A stretch of 12,449 bases of DNA from NCBI GenBank assembly GCA_000435595.1, contig FR895437.1:1-12449 (forward strand), written 5' to 3'. The stretch is from Firmicutes bacterium CAG:882 (GTDB lineage Bacteria; Bacillota; Clostridia; Lachnospirales; Lachnospiraceae). Position numbers and translations under genes: made by a program. The notes under the pieces are model-generated. The model ran no database searches. It worked only from the letters and a program-made list of their open reading frames with translations, and was not told where the DNA came from. This document shows positions 1 through 6,726 of the stretch, piece by piece (within the stretch, counting starts at the first letter, position 1; every line of letters begins with the position of its first letter).

Positions 1-2
1 TT

Positions 3-92
3 GCTTCGCACAACGGAGCTGATATGTATAGATATAACATGCTATACACTTTTAAAATAAGTCAGGATGTTTTGACACCTGAATCCACATAA
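3..92 (+). CDS. Possible 3' end of an upstream gene (unidentified)
   Basis: Frame 3 is open from the window edge to a TAA at 90-92. It encodes about 29 residues that end in LTPEST and include a GADMYRYNMLYTF stretch. The composition is plausible for a real protein C-terminus, but I recognise no family. Frame 1 is also open until a TAA at 58-60, so an open frame this short is weak evidence. If real, the gene ends 24 bases before ychF and could share its transcript. The alternative is that the first 116 bases are simply the ychF leader. Confidence 0.3.
   Translation, partial: ASHNGADMYRYNMLYTFKISQDVLTPEST
19..48 (+). promoter_or_regulatory. Candidate sigma-A promoter for ychF-ansA-rpe
   Basis: A TATACA hexamer at 43-48 carries a TG one base upstream, at 40-41, which gives an extended -10 element. 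A CTGATA hexamer at 19-24 (4 of 6 matches to TTGACA) sits 18 bases upstream of it. Transcription would begin near 55 and leave a leader of about 60 bases before ychF. The match is only moderate, the DNA is AT-rich, and the elements overlap a possible upstream reading frame, so confidence is low. Confidence 0.25.
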
Positions 93-116
93 GCAAATCA
101 GAAACGAGGAATTACT

Positions 117-1214
117 ATGAAATTAGGTATTGTTGGTCTGCCGAATGTCGGCAAAAGCACATTGTTTAATTCACTTACAAAGGCAGGTGCAGAATCTGCT
201 AACTATCCATTCTGCACAATCGACCCCAACGTAGGTATCGTTACGGTTCCGGATGAGCGTCTCAACAAGCTCGCCGCACTTTACAACTCAGCAAAGATTA
301 CACCTGCAGCAATCGAATTTGTCGACATAGCAGGTCTTGTCAAGGGTGCATCTAAGGGTGAAGGCCTCGGCAATCAGTTTCTATCACACATTCGTGAGGT
401 AGATGCCATAGTACATGTTGTAAGATGCTTTGAGGACAGCAACATTGTCCATGTGGACGGAAGCGTAGATCCTATAAGAGATATCGACACTATCAATCTC
501 GAGCTTATTTTCTCAGATATAGACATTCTCGAGAGAAGAATAGCAAAGGTCGGCCGTGCAGCCATGAACGATAAGGCTCTTGCAAAGGAGAATGATCTTT
601 TAAAGAGACTTAAAGCCCACCTTGAGGAGGGCAAATCCGCAAGAAGCTTTGAGACGGACGATGACGATGAGAAGGCTCTTATAGCTTCATATACACTCCT
701 CACAGCCAAGCCTGTAATCTATGCAGCCAATGTATCTGAGGATGACTTAGCAGACGATGCGGCATCTAACAAGTATGTTGCCGAAGTTCGTAAATTCGCC
801 GAGTCCGAGGGCAGCGAAGTATTTGTTGTATGTGCTAAGATTGAGGAGGAAATCTCCGAACTTGATGATTCAGATAAAAAAGAATTTTTAGCCGATTTAG
901 GTCTCTCCGAGTCAGGTCTTGATAAGCTCATCAGAGCAAGCTACTCTCTCCTCGGTCTTATCAGCTATCTCACTGCAGGTCCTACGGAGACAAGAGCCTG
1001 GACAATAACCAAGGGAACCAAGGCTCCTCAGGCAGCCGGCAAGATTCACAGCGACTTTGAGCGCGGCTTTATCCGCGCAGAGGTTGTCAATTATCAGGAT
1101 CTTCTCGACTGCGGCTCCTATGCTGCAGCCAAGGAAAAGGGGCTTGTAGGTCTTGAGGGCAAGGACTATGTTGTCAAGGACGGCGATGTCGTTCTGTTCC
1201 GTTTCAACGTATAA
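117..1214 (+). CDS. ychF: Redox-regulated/ribosome-associated NTPase YchF (OLA1 family)
   Basis: This is a 365-residue cytosolic P-loop NTPase of the Obg/OLA1 group. Members bind ribosomes and hydrolyse ATP in preference to GTP; E. coli YchF is linked to oxidative stress and initiation-codon choice. The P loop GLPNVGKST is at 7-15, the YPFCT switch I region at 30-34 and DIAGLV (DxxG) at 70-75. NVSE at 205-208 replaces the GTPase NKxD motif, which is the family hallmark explaining the ATP preference. His112 aligns with the proposed catalytic His114 of E. coli. A coiled-coil-like helical insert spans about 130-195, and a C-terminal TGS domain covers about 280-365 and ends in VVLFRFNV. Length is normal for the family. 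The start is set by GAGGA at 106-110, six bases before ATG. It is followed 20 bases later by ansA, so it probably heads this transcript. Confidence 0.97.
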   Translation: MKLGIVGLPNVGKSTLFNSLTKAGAESANYPFCTIDPNVGIVTVPDERLNKLAALYNSAKITPAAIEFVDIAGLVKGASKGEGLGNQFLSHIREVDAIVHVVRCFEDSNIVHVDGSVDPIRDIDTINLELIFSDIDILERRIAKVGRAAMNDKALAKENDLLKRLKAHLEEGKSARSFETDDDDEKALIASYTLLTAKPVIYAANVSEDDLADDAASNKYVAEVRKFAESEGSEVFVVCAKIEEEISELDDSDKKEFLADLGLSESGLDKLIRASYSLLGLISYLTAGPTETRAWTITKGTKAPQAAGKIHSDFERGFIRAEVVNYQDLLDCGSYAAAKEKGLVGLEGKDYVVKDGDVVLFRFNV

Positions 1215-1234
1215 AAGCAACTGCGAGGTTATCT

Positions 1235-2230
1235 ATGAAAAGGATTCTGTTAATTACAACCGGCGGTACCATTGCATCAAAGCCGACAAGCGATGGGCTG
1301 ACTCCGTCCGTCACCTCCGAGGAAATACTTGAATACATTCCTGAGGTGACAGAGATATGCTCAATCACAACCTACGGTCTGTTCAATCTTGACAGCACCA
1401 ACATCTGCTATCAGCACTGGATTGCCATCGTAAAATGTCTCAAGGAACACTACACATCCTACGACGGCTTTGTGATAACGCACGGCACCGACACAATGGC
1501 ATACACTGCCGCCGCACTGTCCTACATGGTACAAAACAGTAAAAAACCAATAGTGATAACCGGTTCGCAAAGACCTCTTGCAGCAGTAGACTCAGATGCA
1601 CGGAGCAATCTTCTCAATGCCATTGTATTTGCCTGCGACAGCCGTGCTCACGGAGTACACCTTCTTTTTGACAATAAGGTCATACTCGGCACGAGAGCCC
1701 GCAAGACACATACTAAAAGCTTTAATGCATTTAAGAGTATTGATTTCCCTGAGATTGCGATTGTCCGCGACCGCAGGGTAAGATATTATATTGAGGAGAA
1801 GGTATCGGATGACGGTCCTGATTTTTATACCAGCCTTGATCCGAAGGTGTTTGTGCTAAGACTCGTTCCCGGTATGAATCCTGATATCTTCTCCTTTCTC
1901 AAGGAACACTACGACGGGCTTGTAATAGAAAGCTTCGGTGTCGGCGGTATTCCGTGCTATGACAATGAAGATTTCATTGATGCCGTAGCCGACTGGATAG
2001 CATGCGGAAAAGCTCTCGTGATGACCACTCAGGTTCCTCATGAAGGAAGTGATATGTCCGTGTACATGGTCGGACAGGTTATCAAGAAAAAATACCGTCT
2101 CATGGAAGCCTACGACATGACCACTGAGGCCATTGTCACGAAGCTTATGTGGATTCTTGCACAGACAAAGAATCCTGATGAAGTCAGGGAACTTTTTTAC
2201 CGCCCTGTTCAGAATGACCTTAACATCTAA
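1235..2230 (+). CDS. ansA: L-asparaginase, type I (cytoplasmic)
   Basis: This enzyme hydrolyses L-asparagine to aspartate and ammonia. The 331-residue length and absence of a signal peptide fit the cytoplasmic AnsA type rather than the exported AnsB type. TTGGTIAS at 8-15 carries the likely nucleophile Thr12. THGTDTM at 82-88 supplies the second Thr-Asp pair (Thr85, Asp86), and Lys157 in RARKTHT corresponds to the conserved catalytic lysine. ITGSQRPL at 108-115 is also typical of the family. The C-terminal half (about 205-331) is the smaller domain, with VIESFGVGGIPC. A GAGG at 1225-1228 lies six bases before ATG. Its neighbours ychF and rpe have no metabolic tie to asparagine, so the grouping is probably only co-transcription. 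The glutamyl-tRNA amidotransferase relative GatD shares this fold, but no GatE partner or GatD-specific extension is present. Confidence 0.93.
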   Translation: MKRILLITTGGTIASKPTSDGLTPSVTSEEILEYIPEVTEICSITTYGLFNLDSTNICYQHWIAIVKCLKEHYTSYDGFVITHGTDTMAYTAAALSYMVQNSKKPIVITGSQRPLAAVDSDARSNLLNAIVFACDSRAHGVHLLFDNKVILGTRARKTHTKSFNAFKSIDFPEIAIVRDRRVRYYIEEKVSDDGPDFYTSLDPKVFVLRLVPGMNPDIFSFLKEHYDGLVIESFGVGGIPCYDNEDFIDAVADWIACGKALVMTTQVPHEGSDMSVYMVGQVIKKKYRLMEAYDMTTEAIVTKLMWILAQTKNPDEVRELFYRPVQNDLNI

Positions 2231-2242
2231 AAGGAGCACATC

Positions 2243-2899
2243 ATGAATTACAAAAAAATATTATCACCCTCCATCCTGTCTGCCGACTTTGGCAATCTTG
2301 CACGCGATATCCGCACCATTGATGAAGCAGGAGCTGAATATATCCATGTTGATGTGATGGATGGACTGTTCGTCCCAAGCATCTCCTTCGGTATGCCTGT
2401 TATCAAATCAATCCGCCCTGTAACCGGAAAAATATTCGATGTTCATCTTATGATTGAGGAACCGATAAGGTATGTTGAAGAATTCGCTTCCCTGGGTGCA
2501 GACATCATCACTGTTCATGTGGAGGCATGCGAGAATGTCACGGCAACTCTCAACAAAATTAAAGAACTGGGTGTCAAGACCGGAATCACCCTCAACCCTG
2601 CCACTCCTCTGAGCGCTATAGAACCATACATGCCTCTCGCGGACATGGTGCTTATAATGAGCGTCAATCCCGGCTTCGGCGGTCAGAAATTCATTGAGAG
2701 CTCGCTTGACAAGCTCAAGGAGACAGCGCGTCTAAGAGCCGAAAAAGGTCTTCATTTTGACATTGAAGTTGACGGTGGCATCAATTTCGACAATATAAAA
2801 TCAATATGTGAGGCAGGTGCCAACGTAATCGTAGCCGGCTCCACCGTATTCAAAGGTGATGTCTCTGCCAACGTAAAAAGACTCATGGAGCTTATGTAA
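2243..2899 (+). CDS. rpe: Ribulose-phosphate 3-epimerase
   Basis: Rpe interconverts D-ribulose 5-phosphate and D-xylulose 5-phosphate in the pentose phosphate pathway. The 218-residue TIM barrel is full length. SPSILSADF at 8-16 contributes the first substrate loop. HVDVMDG at 35-41 gives metal ligand His35 and catalytic Asp37; DVHLMIEEP at 66-74 gives His68; VNPGFGGQ at 141-148 is the phosphate-side loop; and EVDGGIN at 175-181 gives the second catalytic acid, Asp177. AGSTVFKGD near 198-206 completes the phosphate-binding site. AAGGAG at 2231-2236, six bases before ATG, is a strong ribosome-binding site directly after the ansA stop. In Bacillus and many Clostridia rpe follows rsgA on the same strand; here it faces rsgA. 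Its last codons and stop form part of a terminator stem. Confidence 0.97.
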   Translation: MNYKKILSPSILSADFGNLARDIRTIDEAGAEYIHVDVMDGLFVPSISFGMPVIKSIRPVTGKIFDVHLMIEEPIRYVEEFASLGADIITVHVEACENVTATLNKIKELGVKTGITLNPATPLSAIEPYMPLADMVLIMSVNPGFGGQKFIESSLDKLKETARLRAEKGLHFDIEVDGGINFDNIKSICEAGANVIVAGSTVFKGDVSANVKRLMELM

Positions 2900-2918
2900 G
2901 CTTCATGAGTCTTTTTTT
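2875..2918 (+). terminator. Intrinsic terminator overlapping the end of rpe
   Basis: The arm 2875-2893 pairs with 2898-2916 in a stem of up to 19 base pairs, with one G-T pair at 2888/2903. The tip is a four-base loop or slightly larger. The T run 2912-2918 supplies the U tract. The arms read AAAAAGACTCATGGAGCTT and AAGCTTCATGAGTCTTTTT. The rpe stop codon TAA at 2897-2899 lies at the loop edge, so the coding end is part of the hairpin. The A run at 2875-2879 becomes five U residues on the minus strand, so the same element could also end rsgA transcripts, though less efficiently. Confidence 0.88.
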
Positions 2919-2919
2919 A

Positions 2920-2947
2920 TGTAATAGGAAACTTCGTTCCTATTACA
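2920..2947. repeat. Perfect inverted repeat in the rpe/rsgA convergent gap
   Basis: The arms TGTAATAGGAA (2920-2930) and TTCCTATTACA (2937-2947) are perfectly complementary over 11 bases and enclose the six-base loop ACTTCG. It lies two bases after the T run of the rpe terminator and 16 bases beyond the rsgA stop. Neither strand has a T run directly after it, so it is not a classical intrinsic terminator. It may protect the 3' end of rsgA transcripts, assist bidirectional termination, or be one copy of a short dispersed repeat. The function is inferred; the pairing is plain in the sequence. Confidence 0.7.
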
Positions 2948-2963
2948 CAAAAATCTAAAATAT

Positions 2964-3836
2964 TTACCGCCTCTTATTAAGTTCATTATACATTGCGACG
3001 TAGCTTTCATACCTCGCAGCATTTATTTTGCCTGAATTTACGGCAGCCTTCACTGCACAGTCGGGCTCATTTATATGGACACATCCCGAAAATCTGCATT
3101 TACCTTCATAGCTGTCGAACTCCGGTATATATAATCTCAGCCTGTCCCTATCATCAACCATAACCGATAGTGATGTAAAACCGGGTGTGTCGAGAATATA
3201 GCTCTCGTCATCAAGTACGAACACCTCCGAATGTCTCGTTGTATGTCTGCCCCGCCCTATCTTCTCACTTATGCTTCCCGTCTCCATATACGCCTGTTCG
3301 ACAAGTGCATTGAGAATTGAGGACTTGCCCACACCCGACGGTCCGGCAAGAGCAGTTGTATGCCCATGCAGCATTTCCCGCAGTTCCTTCATTCCGTCAC
3401 CTGTCACCGTGCTCGTGAACATTACACGGCACCCGCTGTCCGAATAGGTATCTGACAGTCTCCGCATCTCCTGCTCACCTGTCTCATCTGTCTTGTTAAA
3501 ACATATTATCGTCGGCAGCTCATATCCCTCCATCATTACAAGGAAGCTGTCTAAAAGTCTCAGATTCGGTTCAGGATGTGATATGGCAAACACCAGCAAT
3601 GCCTGGTCAACATTCGCTACCGCAGGTCTTATCATTTCGCTGCTTCTTGGAAGTATCTCCACAATATTTCCAAGAAGCTTATCAAAATCAACAATATCAA
3701 TATCTACATCATCACCGACTAAGGGTTTAACATTCTTATTGCGGAATCCGCCCTTTGCCTTACATTCGTATGTCCCGCCATTCTCAGCATGAACATAGTA
3801 AAACCCTGCAATTCCCTTAATTATCTTACCACGCAT
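2964..3836 (-). CDS. rsgA: Ribosome small-subunit maturation GTPase RsgA
   Basis: RsgA (CpgA/YloQ in Bacillus) is a circularly permuted GTPase that binds the 30S subunit late in assembly. With the ATG at 3836 the protein has 290 residues. An N-terminal OB fold (about 1-65) begins MRGKIIKGIAGFYYV. The permuted GTPase motifs follow: NKTD (G4) at 114-117, a TSTVTGDG G5 region at 141-148, the P loop GPSGVGKSS at 165-173 and DTPGF (G3) at 216-220. A zinc-binding knuckle uses Cys247, Cys252, His254 and Cys260. A GTG at 3848 would add four residues but has no good ribosome-binding site, whereas ATG has GGA seven bases upstream and matches family N-termini. It is the last gene of the minus-strand run, 28 bases after prkC. 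PrkC phosphorylates the Bacillus orthologue. Confidence 0.96.
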   Translation of the reverse strand: MRGKIIKGIAGFYYVHAENGGTYECKAKGGFRNKNVKPLVGDDVDIDIVDFDKLLGNIVEILPRSSEMIRPAVANVDQALLVFAISHPEPNLRLLDSFLVMMEGYELPTIICFNKTDETGEQEMRRLSDTYSDSGCRVMFTSTVTGDGMKELREMLHGHTTALAGPSGVGKSSILNALVEQAYMETGSISEKIGRGRHTTRHSEVFVLDDESYILDTPGFTSLSVMVDDRDRLRLYIPEFDSYEGKCRFSGCVHINEPDCAVKAAVNSGKINAARYESYVAMYNELNKRR

Positions 3837-3864
3837 ACACTTTTCCACTTCGTCTGATTGTATT

Positions 3865-5976
3865 CTACTCCGTCAATGTCACAGCAAGTGAACACAGCTG
3901 TACCGTCTGCTCCGATGAAGGCGCAACATAATATGCAAACACCCTGAGTTCTGCTGAACCCTTGTTGAAATCGGAAAGTGTCTCTCTTACCTGAATGGAC
4001 TTCTCTGCCATTCCCGCATAAGAAGTAAATTCCTGGGAAGCAATGTTCTTCTCATTGCCGTTCTGCACAAGCACAAAGTTAAGTCTTATGAATGTTGCAT
4101 CCTGTGGCACAAGGTTCGCAGAAGTAAGATCCTCTGTAAGCACCGTCTTAGACAAATACACATACTTGACGGATGAATCACTTCCGGAGCTGACAACGAA
4201 ATTAATTGCCGAACCCTCAGCCGCCTTCTCTCCCGCCGTCGGACCGCTCTGAGCTATTACGACTCCAGGTGCGACAGTCTGACTGCTCTCGCGCTTAATC
4301 GTTCCAACCTCAAAGCCGCTTGACACAATAGCATTCTTTGCCTCATCCTCCGTCATTCCGGCAAGCGGAGGAACCTCTGTATATACCTTTCCATCGCCCA
4401 TGCTTACATACAGTGTAACCTCATCCCCCTGCTTAACCTTGGCAAGATGCTTAGGTGTTGAACTTATAACGTGGAACTGCTCAACCTCCGAGCTTGCAAC
4501 ATACTCTGTACTTACCTTAAGTCCAAGTGCAGCAAGCTCCTCTCTGGCATCATCCTCCGTCATATCCTCAACATTAATCATCGAGAATGATTCCGGTCCG
4601 TTGCTGACTGTGAGTATTATGGTGGTGTGTTCTGTTACTCTTGTTCCGGCAGCCACATTCTGCTCTATAACCGTTCCTGCATCATAGGATGAATTGGAAT
4701 ACATAAGCTTAGCCCCTAAGTTAACATTATTTAACATAGTCTGTGCTTCTTCATAGCTGTATCCCGTAACCCGAGGAACCTCCGTCTTGCCATCATCGGT
4801 CGATGTGGACTGTGTTGTCGTTGTATTGTTGGAATTATTTCCGCTTCCCGACAGAACAGATACCATCTTGAAAATTATAAACAATGTGATTATGACAATT
4901 ATAACCGCAACAGTTATTCCAAGGGCAGTGATAACCTTATCGACTGTCGTGCCTCCGTCCGTCCTGTCATCGTCCTCTGTATCCTCATAATCATCATCCT
5001 CTTCTTCATCGTAACCGTAGTCGTCCCTCTTGTTTTGGCTTGTAATGTTGGTTGACTTGATTGATGACATCTGATGGATCATATCAAGCTCATCCTCCGT
5101 TATCATCTTGGTAGGCCCGTTGCTGGCAACAGGTCTCATAACAACGAAGTCCTCATCAGGCGCGACAAGCGACCTTTTAAGGTCAGCTATGAGGTCTGAC
5201 ATGTTCTGATAACGTCTCTCCGTCTTTTTCTGTGTACATTTAAGTACAATTTTCTCAACGCTTATAGGAATCCCCGGTACAAGCTTGGCAGGCGATACAA
5301 TATCGTCCTGAATATGCTGAAGTGCAACGGATACCGTTGTATCTCCCTCGAACGGTACTCTTCCCGTAAGCATCTCATAGAGCATGATACCAAATGAATA
5401 TATATCACTCTTCTCGTCACTGTACCCGCCTCTTGCCTGCTCAGGTGATATATAGTGAACCGAACCCATGGCATTTGAATTGATTGTATTCGACGTTGCC
5501 GCCCTTGCTATGCCAAAGTCCGTAACCTTAACCTTACCTTCCTTGGAAATAATAATATTCTGCGGCTTAATATCACGGTGAACTATGTGGTGGTTGTGCG
5601 CAGCCTCGATTCCCTGTGCAACCTGAATTGCAATGCTCACTGCCTCTCTTACACCAAGCCTGCCCTTCTTCTCAATATATTTTTTAAGTGTAATTCCCTC
5701 AACGAGTTCCATTACAATGTAGTATATTCCGTTTTCATCACCGACATCATATACATTTACAATGTTGGCATGAATAAGTCCTGCTGCCGATTGAGCCTCG
5801 ACACGGAACTTCGTAACAAATGACCTGTCTTCACTGAATTCCGGCTTAAGCACCTTAATTGCAACATATCTGTTCAGCTTATGGCACTTTGCCTTATAGA
5901 CATCTGACATTCCACCCGAACCAATCTTCTCAAGAATCTCATATCTGTCTGCTATAAACATTCCCGGCTTTAACAT
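3865..5976 (-). CDS. prkC: PASTA-domain Ser/Thr protein kinase (PrkC/PknB type)
   Basis: This is a 703-residue membrane sensor kinase. The cytoplasmic kinase domain (about 10-270) has the glycine loop GSGGMSDVY at 19-27, Lys41, Glu60, HRDIKPQN at 133-140 with catalytic Asp135, DFG at 153-155, a Ser/Thr-rich activation loop at 161-176 and SPEQ at 177-180. A juxtamembrane linker follows, with a highly acidic stretch at 318-340 (16 of 23 residues Asp or Glu). One transmembrane helix lies near 348-369, then a Ser/Thr/Asn-rich stalk to about 396. Three PASTA repeats span about 397-458, 463-528 and 531-598; the second lacks the usual opening Val-Pro. Family PASTA domains bind muropeptides or lipid II. 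Residues 599-703 form a beta-rich extracellular region with no Val-Pro-led PASTA signature, which I cannot assign. AGGAGG at 5981-5986 sets the start. The partner phosphatase prpC lies 11 bases upstream. Confidence 0.97.
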   Translation of the reverse strand: MLKPGMFIADRYEILEKIGSGGMSDVYKAKCHKLNRYVAIKVLKPEFSEDRSFVTKFRVEAQSAAGLIHANIVNVYDVGDENGIYYIVMELVEGITLKKYIEKKGRLGVREAVSIAIQVAQGIEAAHNHHIVHRDIKPQNIIISKEGKVKVTDFGIARAATSNTINSNAMGSVHYISPEQARGGYSDEKSDIYSFGIMLYEMLTGRVPFEGDTTVSVALQHIQDDIVSPAKLVPGIPISVEKIVLKCTQKKTERRYQNMSDLIADLKRSLVAPDEDFVVMRPVASNGPTKMITEDELDMIHQMSSIKSTNITSQNKRDDYGYDEEEDDDYEDTEDDDRTDGGTTVDKVITALGITVAVIIVIITLFIIFKMVSVLSGSGNNSNNTTTTQSTSTDDGKTEVPRVTGYSYEEAQTMLNNVNLGAKLMYSNSSYDAGTVIEQNVAAGTRVTEHTTIILTVSNGPESFSMINVEDMTEDDAREELAALGLKVSTEYVASSEVEQFHVISSTPKHLAKVKQGDEVTLYVSMGDGKVYTEVPPLAGMTEDEAKNAIVSSGFEVGTIKRESSQTVAPGVVIAQSGPTAGEKAAEGSAINFVVSSGSDSSVKYVYLSKTVLTEDLTSANLVPQDATFIRLNFVLVQNGNEKNIASQEFTSYAGMAEKSIQVRETLSDFNKGSAELRVFAYYVAPSSEQTVQLCSLAVTLTE

Positions 5977-5980
5977 ATTA

Positions 5981-5986
5981 CCTCCT
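5981..5986 (-). promoter_or_regulatory. Strong ribosome-binding site of prkC
   Basis: The minus strand reads AGGAGG four bases before the prkC ATG, within TAGGAGGTAAT. It occupies nearly all of the 11 bases between the prpC stop and the prkC start. This suggests efficient independent initiation on kinase mRNA, with possible coupling to prpC translation. Confidence 0.85.
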
Positions 5987-5987
5987 A

Positions 5988-6707
5988 TTACAGCTCTATA
6001 ATGACGACCGCTATATTGTCCTTGCCGCCATTCTCATTAGCTCTGCCTAACAGTTGCTTTGTCTTATCTTCAATCGGTATATCCGAAGCTAAGACACGCT
6101 CAATTTCTTCATCCTCAACCATGTTGCTCAGTCCGTCCGAACACATAATTATTCTGTTTCCCGCCGTAAGCTCAGCCTCAAAGAAATCTGCCATAATCTC
6201 TTTAGCTCCGCCTATTGCGCGGGTAATAACATTCTTTTTCTCATGTCTGCGTGCTTCATCGCGTCCGAGCTTTCCGAGTGCCACCATCTCAGCAACAAGT
6301 GAATGATCCCTTGTAATCTGCGACAGTCTGCCATCATACAGGTACAGCCTGCTGTCCCCTACATTTGCCGCATACATCGATTCCCCGATAATCGTGCACA
6401 CAACCAAAGTAGTCCCCATACCCGTATACTGCTCCGACTCGGCAGCTTTTTCAAGCAGCTTTGTGTTAGCCTCCACAATCGCATCATTGATAATTGTAAT
6501 CGGATTATCCGAGGCTGAATTTTTTATACTGTCTGTCAGAGTCTCAACAGTATAGCGCGAAGCTAAATCGCCTGCCTTATGTCCGCCCATTCCATCTGCC
6601 ACCAGGAACAGATTCGGCAGCTTCCCGACCGGCTCCATACTGCAAAAGATGTAATCCTGATTGACTTCTCTTATTCTGCCTACATCCGTAGCTGCATATG
6701 CCCTCAT
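5988..6707 (-). CDS. prpC: PP2C-family Ser/Thr protein phosphatase (PrpC/Stp)
   Basis: This metal-dependent phosphatase reverses phosphorylation by PrkC, which is encoded immediately downstream. From the ATG at 6707 the cytosolic protein has 239 residues, normal for bacterial PP2C enzymes. It opens MRAYAATDVGRIREVNQD, like Bacillus PrpC. The metal-binding ADGMGG is at 37-42 with Asp38; GDSR is at 117-120 with Asp118; RDHS is at 133-136; SDGL at 190-193 carries Asp191; and GGKDN at 227-231 carries Asp230. The longest open frame begins at 6746 and would overlap rlmN, but its extra 13 residues have no family counterpart. GGAGG at 6714-6718 sits six bases before the inner ATG. The order rlmN-prpC-prkC-rsgA is conserved in Firmicutes. 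Confidence 0.95.
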   Translation of the reverse strand: MRAYAATDVGRIREVNQDYIFCSMEPVGKLPNLFLVADGMGGHKAGDLASRYTVETLTDSIKNSASDNPITIINDAIVEANTKLLEKAAESEQYTGMGTTLVVCTIIGESMYAANVGDSRLYLYDGRLSQITRDHSLVAEMVALGKLGRDEARRHEKKNVITRAIGGAKEIMADFFEAELTAGNRIIMCSDGLSNMVEDEEIERVLASDIPIEDKTKQLLGRANENGGKDNIAVVIIEL

Positions 6708-6713
6708 TACATT

Positions 6714-6718
6714 CCTCC
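6714..6718 (-). promoter_or_regulatory. Ribosome-binding site deciding the prpC start
   Basis: The minus strand has GGAGG six bases before the ATG at 6707, in the short gap after the rlmN stop. It favours the 239-residue product over a longer form starting at 6746 inside rlmN. Confidence 0.85.
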
Positions 6719-6726
6719 ACGCAGAA

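Noticed and set aside
72..100. TTGACA at 72-77 as a -35 box for ychF
   Set aside because: The -35 match is perfect, but no acceptable -10 lies 16-18 bases downstream, and transcription would start on top of the ribosome-binding site.
374..709. 111-codon minus-strand open frame opposite ychF
   Set aside because: The Ser/Arg-rich translation mirrors ychF codon composition; the sense gene explains the region.
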